Source: Crotophaga sulcirostris (Eukaryota > Chordata > Aves > Cuculiformes > Crotophagidae). From it: 64,000 nt of DNA. The stretch covers positions 502,867-566,866 of the forward strand of contig VYZB01000135.1 in NCBI GenBank assembly GCA_013397455.1, written 5' to 3'. Both the position numbers and the translations under genes were made by a program. Shown piece by piece: positions 25,153-37,400 of the stretch (its first letter is position 1; each line of letters opens with the position of its first letter). The notes under the pieces were generated by a model. The model was not told the DNA's origin and ran no database searches. It was given only the letters and a program-made list of their open reading frames with translations.

Positions 25153-27482
25153 GTAAGACATATTCTTATCTCACTGAATACTTAAGTATTGCCTGTGAGA
25201 AAAGTTGTAGTTTCACTGGCTGAGTTCTGAGCTTCTCAAGTCATTCTTCATGCATGTGTGTGTTGCTCTGCTATGTGTTTTTTCTACTCCTTTTGAAGGC
25301 AGGCGTGGTCCCGCAGGTAAGATTTACAAACAAACCCCATTTAAATAAAAGACTTAAATACTAAATCTCTAATTTTAATGAGATTTGTTTACCTAAGTTA
25401 CTTAACTGCTTTTTAACATTTGCTTTAAATCTTTGGGGATTTTATCTGAAACAGAATTAGTAAAAAAATTGTGATATGTTTTATCTCCTTCTATCCAAAA
25501 GGTTTTAGCTAAAGCTTAGTATAAAAAGCTGTAATTTTTTACATCCTCTGTAACACACTTTGTTAATATTGTAATAATATGCATGGTTTTACAGGTACGT
25601 AGGTCTTTCCAGACCTGTCCCCCTTTAGTTATAGCCTATCAAGAATCTTACTATGTATAAGAATGATAGGCAGTTATAATACACTGTGGAGAGGAGTTTT
25701 ATTTTAAAGACTGATTACAGTCTGTCAAGCTAATGCCTTATTTCCAAGACTCCTACAAAACAGAATTAAATATAGAATTACTGGTTTCCAGCAGACTATA
25801 AATGGAATTGTCTAATGTGAACTACAAATCTATCAGTTATTCCCTTGAGTAGTATTTTCAAGTCTCAACTTAACTTTGAATTCCCCCAGTGGCGTAGGGT
25901 GTCTTGGACTTGTGGAACTGGCTGAGCGGTAGCAGCTGCCAAGTGTTGCTCATTGTCAGCCCCTTGTTCTCCCGACTGTATCATACCCTGTAGTGCCGAA
26001 ATCTGACACTGGAAACACTGAGACTGAAAACAAAATTGCAGCCATTAAAATGAAGGAGAGCAGTGCTTGTGCACAACAAACCTTTTGAAGACATATATCT
26101 GCCATAGCTAGCACCAGGCCTACAGCAGTTTGTAGCTAGCTTGTTTAGACTGACATTAGTAAAGCCAGATCAATTTGCAGCAGCAATTCTTATGTTCCGT
26201 AAAATGCATTTGATCAAAATATTTACCAAAACAATTTCACAGGCTGATTTTACACCCTCTGAATCAAATGCTGCCTTATGTTGTCCTGAGGGGGAAAATA
26301 TGAAAACTTTCCTGTCTTTCCAGTGTCTTTGTAAGTTGAAAATTATACACTCCAGTGAGGTGGGACAGGCCTAGCTGAAATGTTTTGCATTATGCTACGT
26401 CCCCTTCCCCATCTTCAGGCAGCCAACATTTTGCCAGCTGGATGCTGTTTAATACCATACCATACCATACCATATCAACTGGAAAGCAGAAGCTCTTCAA
26501 CAGTTAGTAGTACCCCTGTGTAAAATGATGATAATATCCCAGGGAAACAGTTGGGAAAACTTTAGGTGGAGCAGTATTCACATGAAGCTGGACTTTGCTG
26601 AAGGTTATGGGATGCAAGCCTATACTCTCACAAACAGTGCTGCTCCTACGAACTGTCAGGTCTTGATTGCATTGACATTTCCACACAGCAAAAGCTGCCT
26701 CAGCACCTCCTGTGATCACCGATTCCCGACTCTGAAACCCCTTTGCCCCAAACCAGTAGCACATACTAACCTTGCTTAACAGTGAGCTTCTTACCTTCTT
26801 AGCTAGATACAATGGGCCAGATCATACTCTAGTACAGCTTACTCTCATCTTATTACATTTTATGAGGTTTTAAGTTGTAGTTGGTTCTTACCAGGCAAAG
26901 GATATCTCTGTCACAAAGTGACATGATGTCCAGTTTGTAAAAAAACAGACATGCAGTTGATGGATGGTAGAGGGCTGCACAGTCTTGTGAATACATAATT
27001 CACATTCTTACGTGTTTACGCAGACACCTTACTGTAAGACAATGTGAGGTATTCATGGTGAATAGCAGTAGTTTATCTCTCTCTAAAAATGGAGTCAGCT
27101 ACTGCCTGTATGAGCACGTACTACCAAATAGCTCGTTCAATGTAGCCACAACCCACAGACTGCCGCATGACTGGTGAACTGAATTGTTGATCATCTCTTT
27201 GTATTTTTAGGGGAGACTTTTAGAGGCATTTAAACAAAGTTCTCTAGCCAATTTCCTCTGCTTTTCAGTGGGTTCTGGGCCTCATACCTCTCCCAGTCTT
27301 CAACCTGGAAGTGTTATATTGGTGAAGCTAAATGGTGCAAATAATTGTATTCTCCCATGGGCAGAACTTTTCAAACTCTGAAGGATTACATCAGGATGTA
27401 ATCCTCTAATGTATTGCATAAGGAAAGCATCTTACCTTAAACATCATGAGACAGCAGATAGTTACACTGACTTCTTTTTCAG
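25153..27482 (+). other. FBLN1: Intron 8
   Basis: About 2.3 kb. It holds a five-base ATACC tandem repeat (26452-26475) and no recognised exon or mobile element. It ends in a pyrimidine-rich acceptor (cttctttttcag). Confidence 0.85.
26452..26475. repeat. (ATACC)n microsatellite
   Basis: Between four and five copies of a five-base unit, reading ataccataccataccatacc and then catat. A perfect short array, likely polymorphic. Confidence 0.9.
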
Positions 27483-27626
27483 ATATCAATGAATGCTTGA
27501 GCACCAACATGCCATGCCCAGCTGGACAGATGTGTATTAACACTGATGGCTCATATACCTGCCAGCGGATCTCACCTACCTGTGGCCGAGGTTATCATCT
27601 CAATGAAGATGGAACAAGATGCGTAG
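27483..27626 (+). CDS. FBLN1: FBLN1 exon 9: EGF4 (calcium-binding)
   Basis: The exon lies between ttttcag and gtaagt (144 bases; phase 1 to 1). It encodes [28 protein letters not shown] and [22 protein letters not shown] and [14 protein letters not shown] match human EGF4, while the middle ([10 protein letters not shown]) is more variable. The six-cysteine pattern and hydroxylation motif are intact. Confidence 0.97.
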
Positions 27627-28455
27627 GTAAGTAACAGTTCAGAAGAAAAAACAGTTTAAAGAAAATAAATCACATCTATCATTTATGTCTACCAGTCTCT
27701 TGCACTTTGCCCAAGTTTCTCTCATTCCTACAGTCTACTCTTGATCCTGTTCTTTCTCTCATGGCAGTCCCAACAAGTGGAGAATGACAAAGATCCACTC
27801 TCTGTCATTCATATAACTCCTGCAACCCTATATTCTGAGGAGAGAAAATCAACCCCCCAAAATGGCATTGTCTTTGACTATCTTAGTGCAATTAGAGCAA
27901 TGCTATGTGGTCTTGAATCTCCTCAATACAGAGGAGGTATAACACAAAGCCCACTTAGTGTCCCATAGAAGCCATTCAAGTAATGGTGAAAGACATACAC
28001 GCCTTTGGCCGGCTTTTAACTAAGGTGGCTTTTGCAAAGAGAACTATTTTTGCATGTGTTATCAATTTTTGTAAATGGCTTATCAAAGCACTACTGACTA
28101 TGGGTCTCTGGCATCTTACACTAGCTGAAGATCTGATCAATGAATATTGAGTATGCATAATGAAACATTTTTGCACCTGATTTTCCCCAAAGATTGTCTG
28201 ATTTCCTCATTTCTTTTCCCTCCCAACTCCATTGACATTAACAGGACACCTGAGAGATAACCTCTTTCAGTAAGAACAGTTTGAATTTGTGACTCTAATA
28301 TTCTTGTGGAAGCAGAGAGCTAGATCAAAATTTTGCTTTCCATTTCAAAACACTTTATAATGACTAGGAGACACAGAAATATGTTAACATGTTACTCCTC
28401 TCTCAGCTTGCATGCTCAGAAATGTACTTGCAATCACTTCTCTCCTTTTTTTTAG
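27627..28455 (+). other. FBLN1: Intron 9
   Basis: About 0.8 kb with nothing recognisable. It ends in a T-rich acceptor. Confidence 0.85.
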
Positions 28456-28584
28456 ATGTGGATGAGTGCTCATCCTCTAATCAACCTTGTGGAGAAGGAC
28501 ATGTTTGTATAAATGCCCCAGGCAATTACCGTTGTGAGTGCAAATCTGGCTATTCTTTTGATGTCATCAGTAGAACTTGTATTG
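28456..28584 (+). CDS. FBLN1: FBLN1 exon 10: EGF5 (calcium-binding)
   Basis: The exon lies between tttttttag and gtaagt (129 bases; phase 1 to 1). It encodes [34 protein letters not shown] and ISRTCI. Human EGF5 has DVDEC, PCGKGH, RCECK and ISR-C in the same places. It has six cysteines and the calcium-binding consensus. Confidence 0.97.
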
Positions 28585-29089
28585 GTAAGTTTCACCTATT
28601 GACTTAAAGACACACAGCCACAGCATTTTAAAAAATGATCTCATGTAAAGAATGTTATTGTTCTCTGCCTAACCTCTTTCATCTGAATGTAAAATTGACT
28701 ACTGTATTATTTGTATAAATCTAATACGATATTAAAGAGATGCTGATACTTCAAAGGAAACTGTGTTAGTATTGTCAACATGTTATTTGTTATCCTGTTA
28801 AAAGGTAAGGTAATGAGAGTATGTGCAATTGTTTTCTGTGATAATTTTCTATGCACCTACAGTAAAACATTCCTTTGGAAGATCAAAGCAACTTTCTCCT
28901 TTATAGAACTAATTCAATTATGCACTGGGGTGCTTCTAAGTGAGCATTTTGAACAAGTTCTTCCCTCTCTAGTATGAAATATAGAACTGGAAAATAAAGA
29001 TCAAACTTTTATGATGACATTCCCGTCCTGACTACTACTGCAGGGAAGCCATCCAGTTCATAGACCTCTGTATATATTTATCATTGCAG
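28585..29089 (+). other. FBLN1: Intron 10
   Basis: About 0.5 kb, AT-rich, with nothing recognisable. Confidence 0.85.
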
Positions 29090-29215
29090 ATATCAATGAA
29101 TGCAGACGCTATCCAGGCCGCCTTTGTGCTCACAAGTGTGAGAATACTCCTGGTTCCTATTACTGTACTTGTACCATGGGATTCAAACTTTCATCTGATG
29201 GCAGGTCTTGTGAAG
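29090..29215 (+). CDS. FBLN1: FBLN1 exon 11: EGF6 (calcium-binding)
   Basis: The exon lies between attgcag and gtatgg (126 bases; phase 1 to 1). It encodes [27 protein letters not shown] and LSSDGRSCE. The RYPGRLC-HKCENT block is shared with human fibulin-1. A 116-residue open frame at 29084-29434 covers this exon in the wrong frame and was ignored. Confidence 0.97.
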
Positions 29216-29729
29216 GTATGGCTGTCGTGTGCTTTAGTATGTAGTGTGAGATACAACTCATTGCTGTTTAGCTGTTTCCATTTGATTTTAGCTTGTAAGA
29301 CTGTGCTGGAGTGGCATGAGAAAACAACAGTTGTGATTAATCAAGGCTACTGTAGCCCTTTGGCTCCATTGTGCAGAGATGTATGGGTCTGCATTTACTG
29401 TAATTTGGAGAGTGATTCAGCTAGATCAGATTGAAGACCTTCAAGTAGTCTTGCCAATATCCACATATAAAAATGCAAGTGTGGTCTTAACAACTGCTTC
29501 CAAGTCACACACCTTGGAGGATGGTGGGAAATAAGTGCAGTGCAGATTAACCTATACTGCCAGACCCTATTGAGAGTAATATACCCAAAGGTGCTTGCTT
29601 GCAGCTTACTCAGTGACATGCGTACTATCCTTTATAATTTAAAAAAATGTTTTCCAAAGTTTTTCCTTAGTCCTGTAATAAAAGTGATGCAATAACTTTG
29701 GGGTTCAGGTATATAATTTTACATTTCAG
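29216..29729 (+). other. FBLN1: Intron 11
   Basis: About 0.5 kb with nothing recognisable. Confidence 0.85.
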
Positions 29730-29849
29730 ATTTAAATGAGTGTGAGAGCAACCCTTGTAGTCAAGAGTGTGCCAATGTGTATGGTTCCTATCAGTGTTAC
29801 TGCCGCCGTGGCTTTCAGCTTAGTGACATAGATGGGATTTCATGTGAAG
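29730..29849 (+). CDS. FBLN1: FBLN1 exon 12: EGF7 (calcium-binding)
   Basis: The exon lies between atttcag and gtaagc (120 bases; phase 1 to 1). It encodes [31 protein letters not shown] and [25 protein letters not shown] is invariant against human and near-identical in fibulin-2. This is the shortest of the EGF exons. It has six cysteines. Confidence 0.98.
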
Positions 29850-30681
29850 GTAAGCATTATTGTTTTGCACGTAAAGCATGAGTGAGCATTTCTCATTCTC
29901 ACTGTAATATGTATGAACAGTTCCATGTACCTGTAATTGTTTTATTTTAACATTTGATTCTCCTTGGTATTTTTCATTGAAACTATGGAACGTTATTTAA
30001 TGAAGGTCGTCTACTCATGTCCTAGTCTAGAAATATCTCTGCTTGTGTAATGTCAGTTTTCCTGTTCATGCTGAATTGTAGCTTGACATACTTCTGTAAC
30101 TTACCAGAATTTTTCTTTTTTTCTGAGGAACTAACAGAATTTCTGATCTTCACCAAGTGAAGATACAAGCACATTTATATGTTTCATGTGTAATACATAA
30201 TATTACTAGGTAGTATTTCATGTATTCTCTTTTTGTGGCTGGTTCTGAACTAACGTGTAACTAGTCTTTCCTCAAATATAAGGAGGACATGGGTGTGACC
30301 TCATGGACAAGATCCAGGGTCTCCAAGACTTATTATGTAGTAGGACCTGGGGTAGAACACCTCATCTTGATTTCATTTCTGTAAAAACAAGGATAAAACA
30401 ATTCCTCTCCCTCCCTTTTGTAAAGTACTGTGATACACGTCACTGTAAAGTGCTTGCTCTTTTCCATTGACTTTGTCTCATGAGACCTTGCATCGCTTTT
30501 AATTTTCTTCAAATCTCAATTTATTCCTGACACCCTTTATTGAATAGAACCACCTCTATTTGATCACCTTTTTCCTTGAATCATGAAATTGTGTTTGAAG
30601 CTCGCAGAGGGAGTACCATACATGTGCCCTTGGTTGAATGTTGTGAACACATAGTAAATTACTGATGTTTTCTTCTTGCAG
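29850..30681 (+). other. FBLN1: Intron 12
   Basis: About 0.8 kb with no repeat or exon recognised. Confidence 0.85.
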
Positions 30682-30813
30682 ATATTGATGAATGTGCTTT
30701 GCCTACTGGAGGGCATATCTGTTCCTTTCGGTGTATTAATATTCCTGGGAGCTTTCAATGTACTTGTCCTTCCACTGGTTACAGGTTGGCACCCAATGCA
30801 CGCAGCTGTCAAG
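30682..30813 (+). CDS. FBLN1: FBLN1 exon 13: EGF8 (calcium-binding)
   Basis: The exon lies between cttgcag and gtgagt (132 bases; phase 1 to 1). It encodes [28 protein letters not shown] and [27 protein letters not shown] and [11 protein letters not shown] are the same in human fibulin-1. It is the best single block for telling fibulin-1 from fibulin-2, which has a different sequence here. Confidence 0.98.
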
Positions 30814-31365
30814 GTGAGTACAGTAACACCAGGGAGACAGGACTCGATTGTGGAAAGTTCTATCCAGTTTTTATATTTAAAAAAAAATGCCTTTCCTGCG
30901 ACATTATAGGAAAAGCAGTAGACATTAGCTTGAAATCTGAAGAAACCAGTATTTTATAATAAATATTCAGGAAATGTCTCTTATAAACTATAGAATGCAG
31001 TAGAGGATACTTAATAAGATTATTTAATTGTTACAACAAGTTCTGAAGTTGAAGATTCCCACTGTGAAATGGTATGAGTGAGTTTAGCCATTAAAATGAA
31101 ATATCATGTTGTAAGTATTTAGGTCTTTGCAAATATTTAGGTCTTGTCCACTTAGTGGCACTGCTGCTCTTCCTTTTCCTGTTCTTGCCTATTTGTGTTA
31201 GTTTTCTTCTTTTTTTTATTTTCCTGCTCTCTCCTTCCAATCCTGTAATAAGGTTTAATTGCACCCCATGTTCAGTAGTACCTAATATCATACTTGCATC
31301 ATGCGGCACCTCAAAGTAGAGTAAAGGCATGTGTCTTAATCCACTCACCTTTTCCTATTTGGCAG
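30814..31365 (+). other. FBLN1: Intron 13
   Basis: About 0.55 kb with nothing recognisable. Confidence 0.85.
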
Positions 31366-31489
31366 ATATTGATGAGTGTGTTGCAGAAAGCCACAACTGC
31401 TCTTTCAATGAGACCTGCTTTAACATCCAGGGGGGCTTTCGCTGTCTATCTTTGGAATGTCCAGAAAATTACCGCAAGTCAGGAGATAC
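31366..31489 (+). CDS. FBLN1: FBLN1 exon 14: EGF9 and the C/D branch point
   Basis: The exon lies between tttggcag and gtaagt (124 bases; phase 1 to phase 2). It encodes [29 protein letters not shown] and [13 protein letters not shown] and NET are possible N-glycosylation sites. It is the last exon common to all forms. Its end (AC of a Thr codon) can join to exon 15 (fibulin-1C) or exon 16 (fibulin-1D), both of which supply a T. If the donor is not used, translation runs into ACG-TAA and stops at once. Confidence 0.97.
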
Positions 31490-34400
31490 GTAAGTACTTT
31501 CTTTTTCAAAGTTGAACAGTTTTTTTGTGACACGATCTCCTTTATGTCATGCCACTACTGCCTGAATACATAATGGATTCTGGCAAATACGTACTTTGTC
31601 AGTAGCCTTATGTTTCGCACACACAGGTCTGGTCCCTTTCTCATGCTCCTGTTTCAGTATTAAGGTATTCCCTTAAAAAGTGCCGTGTGTCAGGGGTTTG
31701 CATCGTAATAATCTCTAGAGACATAAGCTGATAGCTCTCTGGCTACCTTGCAGGCAACCTATTAGGAGGTTACATTCAGCTTCAAAATTCTGACTTGTAT
31801 TTCCTTTCAAGTGTTGTCTTTCCTTATTTTTACACTCCAATGAAAGAGTTATTTTTAGCTCCCTCTCTGAAGTCTTGCCAGTGCTGTTGCAAAGCACTGC
31901 AAGAATGTCATATTTTTAGTACGATTTCAGCTCTGTTAAAGAAGTTGGGAACCCTAGCAAGGATTGCAAGGCCTACATCTCTCATCCTAGCTCAGAGAAA
32001 GTCTATGCATTCTAGTGTTGAAAATAAGAGATACAGGTATGGGAGGAGGAGCAGCTGGCAGCTCATTTATACCCCTGAAATGGTGCTAGCAGTATGGAGA
32101 AGTTGTTGCAAAATTTCAGTCACATAGCTAGAGTTTATGGCTGATGTGGATGACTGCTTTTCCTCCTGCCTGGGGCTTTATGGCCACCGGTTCTTCTGAA
32201 GGCTGCTTCATGGTCTCTCCTATGTCCCACATACTCAGGTAAGTGTATGCTCCACCAGCTAGGGAGGAAAGCTGATAAATCACATTTTTCATTAGCCTGG
32301 TATTGCTTTTCACAGTTGGCATTCATATACCCATCATCTTTATCTTAGATAAAGTTGAGTACTCTGTGCTTCCTCTGTAAAACAAAGCTAGTGCTGATCT
32401 TCACCAGAGGGGCATTGTGGTGATTAGTAAGCTTCCATTTACACCTTAAGCTGTGAAACACCATGTAAGTACCACAGGAGCTGTATTTGATCAGAACTCT
32501 GTAGAGGGAGAGCATATTATAAAAAGAGATATTTATAAAATATTCTTGTTTTCTGAGAAGTAGCAATAGTAATTAAATTTTAAATCATATTTGTCATATC
32601 AGTAAACAAGCAGTGCCTCATGATGCAGATGTTCTCTTTATTTGTAATTGTATGGGTTTGTCTGTATCTTAATCCAAAAAAATTAATTTTCAATGGACCA
32701 CTAAGCACAATTGGCAGATTTCTGCTCTTATGGACAACCCTGAGTTGCAAAGTTCGGTTTATAAAATACACATTGTAAACACACATTACATTTCATCATC
32801 TTTCTTATCTATATTTTTATGTATGCGTTGAAGTTAATGTCTGTTTGAGAAGTAAGGGATCTTTTGCAGAAGTAGTAGATTGCCTGAATTGTTTTTCTCT
32901 GTCTGGATTGTTGGGGCCCTGTAATGGCTTACTCTACCTAACTTGAACAGACTCATAGGGAGAGATTCTTCTGATGTGCTAGGGCTATAATTAGGCTATG
33001 AGTCAGACACAAATCCTGTAGCTGCTCAGTGAAGTTTTAATTATTTTAATTCCTTGAGTTATTATCTTGTCGGATTTATTAGGTTTTCCACTCTCAACGG
33101 CTACAGATACAGTTACTAAATTTATTGTCGAAAATGGTTTTGTATAAACTGAAGAGGATATGTGAGTTCATTATCTTTATTGCAAAAAGTCCAAGGTAGC
33201 TCAATGCGGGGATCGGTGCTTTCATACTTAGCCTGTATACACGTATTATACCAACATGCCAGAATAAGGGTTTATGTATTGGTTTACCTTGTGCCCACTG
33301 GGGAACAGTTTCACAAGAGAGCTCTTTAGCACCCTTTTAAATCCAAACTAATTTACGTTTTCTTAAATAATTTGGTTTTGGAATATGTAACCCAACATAG
33401 CTGATAGCTAGCATTATCTTCGTTAGTTCTTGCATGATAATGACATTAAATCACTTTTCCACCCAACCTTGTTCCAGTACGCTAAAATCAAAATACTTGG
33501 TTTCTCATAACATCATATCTATTACAGATACCATTCTCCTCTCCTTTTTATTCAAAACACATTCCAGTTTCACCAACTTGGCACATCATAAGAAAGGCAG
33601 CACACTTTCCATCCCCATCAAGTTGGCACCTCATGGGATTTTTTAATCCTATTCTCCATTATTTTCTTTGGAACAGCTATAATTTAATTTGCCTCAGTCC
33701 TACAAATGCAAGTTTGTTCATTCTTGTTTTTCCTTAAAATTCTTACGTGCTGGCAACAACCCTCTGTGATCCAGAAGTTTCCTTACGCTTTAAAAGAGAA
33801 TTTTTTGCATGGTGGCCATTGCAGTGGTGATTGTTACCAGGTGAAGCAATTGGAGGATCATCCCATGCTACAGGCTGAAAGCTCAAGATGCTGCATAGAT
33901 ACTCTGAGCTTCAGGAGGAAACAGCCTGTGTAACCTTCCCCAAAGACAAGCAAAGTGCCTGGCACAGTCTGATCCTTAATGGTAACAATTTTATTGAAGG
34001 TCTTCTGCTTAAATTCTGCTTTTTCTTTCCTTTAGGCTTGGTATTTTTTCAAGGATAATTAAGATCTGCTACTCACAATAAGGCTTAACTTGCTGTATGG
34101 CCTTGCCAAACACTTTTTGTTTTCAAATTGCATAACAATTAAATTCTCTTTCTGTGACAGTGAAGTCTTACATTTGTAATATCAAAGCCAAGAAAAATAG
34201 TAGAAAAGCTAAAGAAGTGGTAATGGCAGCATGTCAGAAAAGTGTGCTGCATTGAGCCAGATCGGGATTTTTTTTTATATTCTAGACATGTCTGCATATT
34301 ATTAAGGTTGCCTGTCACTTCTCATTATTAGGACTGCTTATAGTTTTGCCAAAATGTAACCAGCGGCTGAAATTTTGCATGCCAGGTGTCTGACTCAGGC

Positions 34401-37400
34401 TCAAGTTTTGGCAACTTTCAGCCAAAGTGGTTCACTCATTTCCAACAATGAAGGTAGGGAGGAACACATTGTTTTGTGTGTTTAAGACATTTTGGTGATT
34501 TTTTTTTTTTTAATAGTTTACTGTCATGTTTTGGAGCAGAAATCTGAAATTTGTTAGGACAATACTTTTGCACTTTTTGTCATCCTTACCAAAACCTCTC
34601 AAAATTCTTAAATGACAAATTTTGTAAAATTGCATTTAGCCTTTTTTTTTTCTTGAGCCTTAGAAAATTAGGAACTTGATGGGTAATCTTAGTCCACCTC
34701 TGTATGACAAAACAGAGTCAGGTCTACCTGGACTATTTCTGCAAGTTGTTTGTTTAACTTTTGCTTCAAGTCTTCGAATGATAAGGATTTCATAGATGAG
34801 TGGTGATCCATTGTTGAGTTTGCCTGTCTTCCTCAGTACAATTTAATTGTTCCTTTCAGTAGAGAGGTCTTTGGTTTTTTTTAGCAACAAACAATTCTCT
34901 TCTGATTTAGCAGACGTGAGCTTTTTGCATCTCTTTAAAGCAGTCCAAAATGTGCAGGTAGCAACTCCATAGGTTGTCTGAGCCTGCTCCCACATACAGC
35001 CACAGGAAGGAAGCCAAATCTTCCCAGCAATGTCAGCTTCTTGCTGCCCTGGGCCAGATGCTGCTGGCCCTGCCAACCTCTGGGCCAGTTTCTTCTGTGC
35101 TTTCAAAAACTACATGGACTTAATGGATAAGAAAGCTTATTATATCATGGGTGAGAGAAAAGGTGACTTGGTAAGAAGGAAAGGTGTACCTAGGGATAAG
35201 GAGGCTGAATGTAGGGAGGGAAAGATCTGAACATATGACCAGATGAGGAGAATGAATATGGGATACACTTGAGGGGTATGAGGTAAAATGTGTTAAACCA
35301 AGTTAAAGACAAGGGGGAAACCAACCACAGGAGTCAGGACCTTATGTTTAAAGGTGATTGATGCCAGATTTCGATGAGGACCATCAGAGCAAGAAATAAT
35401 TGGGGTGGCTGCACAAATATACAGAGGAAAGGGGTGTGTGCTTTGGGACTAGGTCTGTGAGGTAGAAACTGAGAAAACCAAGTATCAGACAGGAGAGAAG
35501 CAAGAGAAGAGGAGGATTGGCACTGGGTGGGTAGACAGTCCTGATGCCAATATTTGAGAGAACAAGAAGGGCAGTAGGCAAGGAAAAGGGATAGGAAGAA
35601 GGAGCCAAGTTGGGAGAGACAAATGAAGGAGACAAGGATACAAAATAAAGGCTCAGGGTTGAGAGCGAAATGAAGATGGGTATGTCTCTTCTATAACTTG
35701 AAAACTCCTTGAGACTTTCCAGCTCCAGACAGGAGGAGCAGAATATTTGTCCATCCTGTCTACGGTACTGCTGTATACTCAGGCCTGAGCTTGAAGTGGG
35801 ACTCCAGGTTCTCCTCTGGTTAAGAAATATCTGTGAAAAAAACATCAGCTGGTTTTATTCTCGTTTAAGTTCTAGTCTGTCTAAGTCAAAAAAAACCTTC
35901 CCCTACACAGCTGCTCCATTACAATAAATGTACAGATCCATACTATGATGATATAGCCCAGCTGATGCCTCATCTGGGCCTCAGGGTGTGGTGCAACCTG
36001 CTGAAATGAAACACACACACCAATGAGAGCATGAGTGAGTGCCTTTGCAATGGAGTAAATTTTAGGAGGTCCAGCAGATTGTTACAGCTCTGCAAATCTA
36101 CAGGGTTGAATTTCAAAGATGTGTAGTGTATAGTTTAGTAACAATACTTTGTTAGTTGTTCAGCATGTCGAGATGGTTTCCCTGTATGAAATAAATTACA
36201 GAACCATAAATCCTGCTAAAAAGTTATTTCCCCTTGAGCGCATGAGAAATTGTTGTGTACCATTCAACTCCTTTGGCCATAGCGGAATAAATCGCCTCTA
36301 TACCATGTGAAAACCAGGCTCAGAAATTAACAGGAGGGAACGCAGAAAGTACTTTCTCCTCATTCGCTATTAGGAAACATTGTATTTACTATCTAAAGTG
36401 GAATCTCTCAAGTTTTGGTAGTTTTCTTTTCCTCTGTGAGTAACCGGTGTTTGCTACATGAAATTCAAATTATGGGTAATTCTTTGAAACTCGTATTTCA
36501 GCTACATAAATAAACCTAAGGTAAAAGAGTAGTAAGCAAGCTAAAATAATCAGAAACAAAGTCAGAAATAAGCATTTAGAGGCAGTATGTACTTATTTTT
36601 ATAGCCCATGCACCTAATTGCAGAGGTTGGCAAAGATGTGCATAAAACTGCTTCACTGCAAAGCAGTGCGTGTGTTACTTGGGCTCTGTGTTGGGTTTCT
36701 CTGGTAGTATCTTGCTGCCTCCACTCTCTCCCACAGCAACACGGCGTGGTGACAGGGCACGGTGGCTGGACAGCCAGCTTATCTGTCCTGAGATTCCATG
36801 GAGCTGGAGCAGCACCTGGGGTCTTGGGCTGCTAGCAGTCGGTTGTTGGATTCCCTCACTGTATGATTTTCCTCTGCCCACTGAAGGGAAGCATTTAAAT
36901 AAGGTCTAGAGAGTACACTGGGATTTAAATGCTCATTGCTTGTTGCCTTTGTGGTGCATAACCCCAGAATGAACTCCTGTTCCTGAAAGCAATAATATTT
37001 TCTATCTCTCCTTTGTGGTTTTTTGATGAAACAATTAGTGCACATTAACAAAACCTATAGTGAAGTGTGCAGTGTGTAGTGTGCACCACCAAAGAATACG
37101 ATAAAAGACGATGAATTCTGAATAATTCTAGCTCCTAGCCGCAGGCACATCTGTCTCCACAAATAACTTTCTGAATCAGCAGAATGTCCTTTTTCAAATC
37201 TTAGAAAGCTGGGAGCTTTCATATTTTTGTTCTCTTAAAAATTGTGGCTAGTATTATAAATATATTTTACTGTTATGAAAGAATAAATCAGGGCATCTTT
37301 ACGAACATGTACACGATTCCAAAAAGATCTAACTGAAGAAAACATTTCCAACTAAGAAATTAAGTGTCTTGACTTGCTTCATGTTTTCAGCAAAACCAAG

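Noticed and set aside
29084..29434. 116-residue frame overlapping exon 11
   Set aside because: It reads exon 11 in the wrong frame. The correct frame gives an EGF module with six cysteines.
35384..35845. 153-residue open frame on the minus strand
   Set aside because: It is the reverse of a purine-rich tract, giving a Ser/Leu/Pro/Phe-rich composition with no domain, homology or splice context. The length is explained by base composition.
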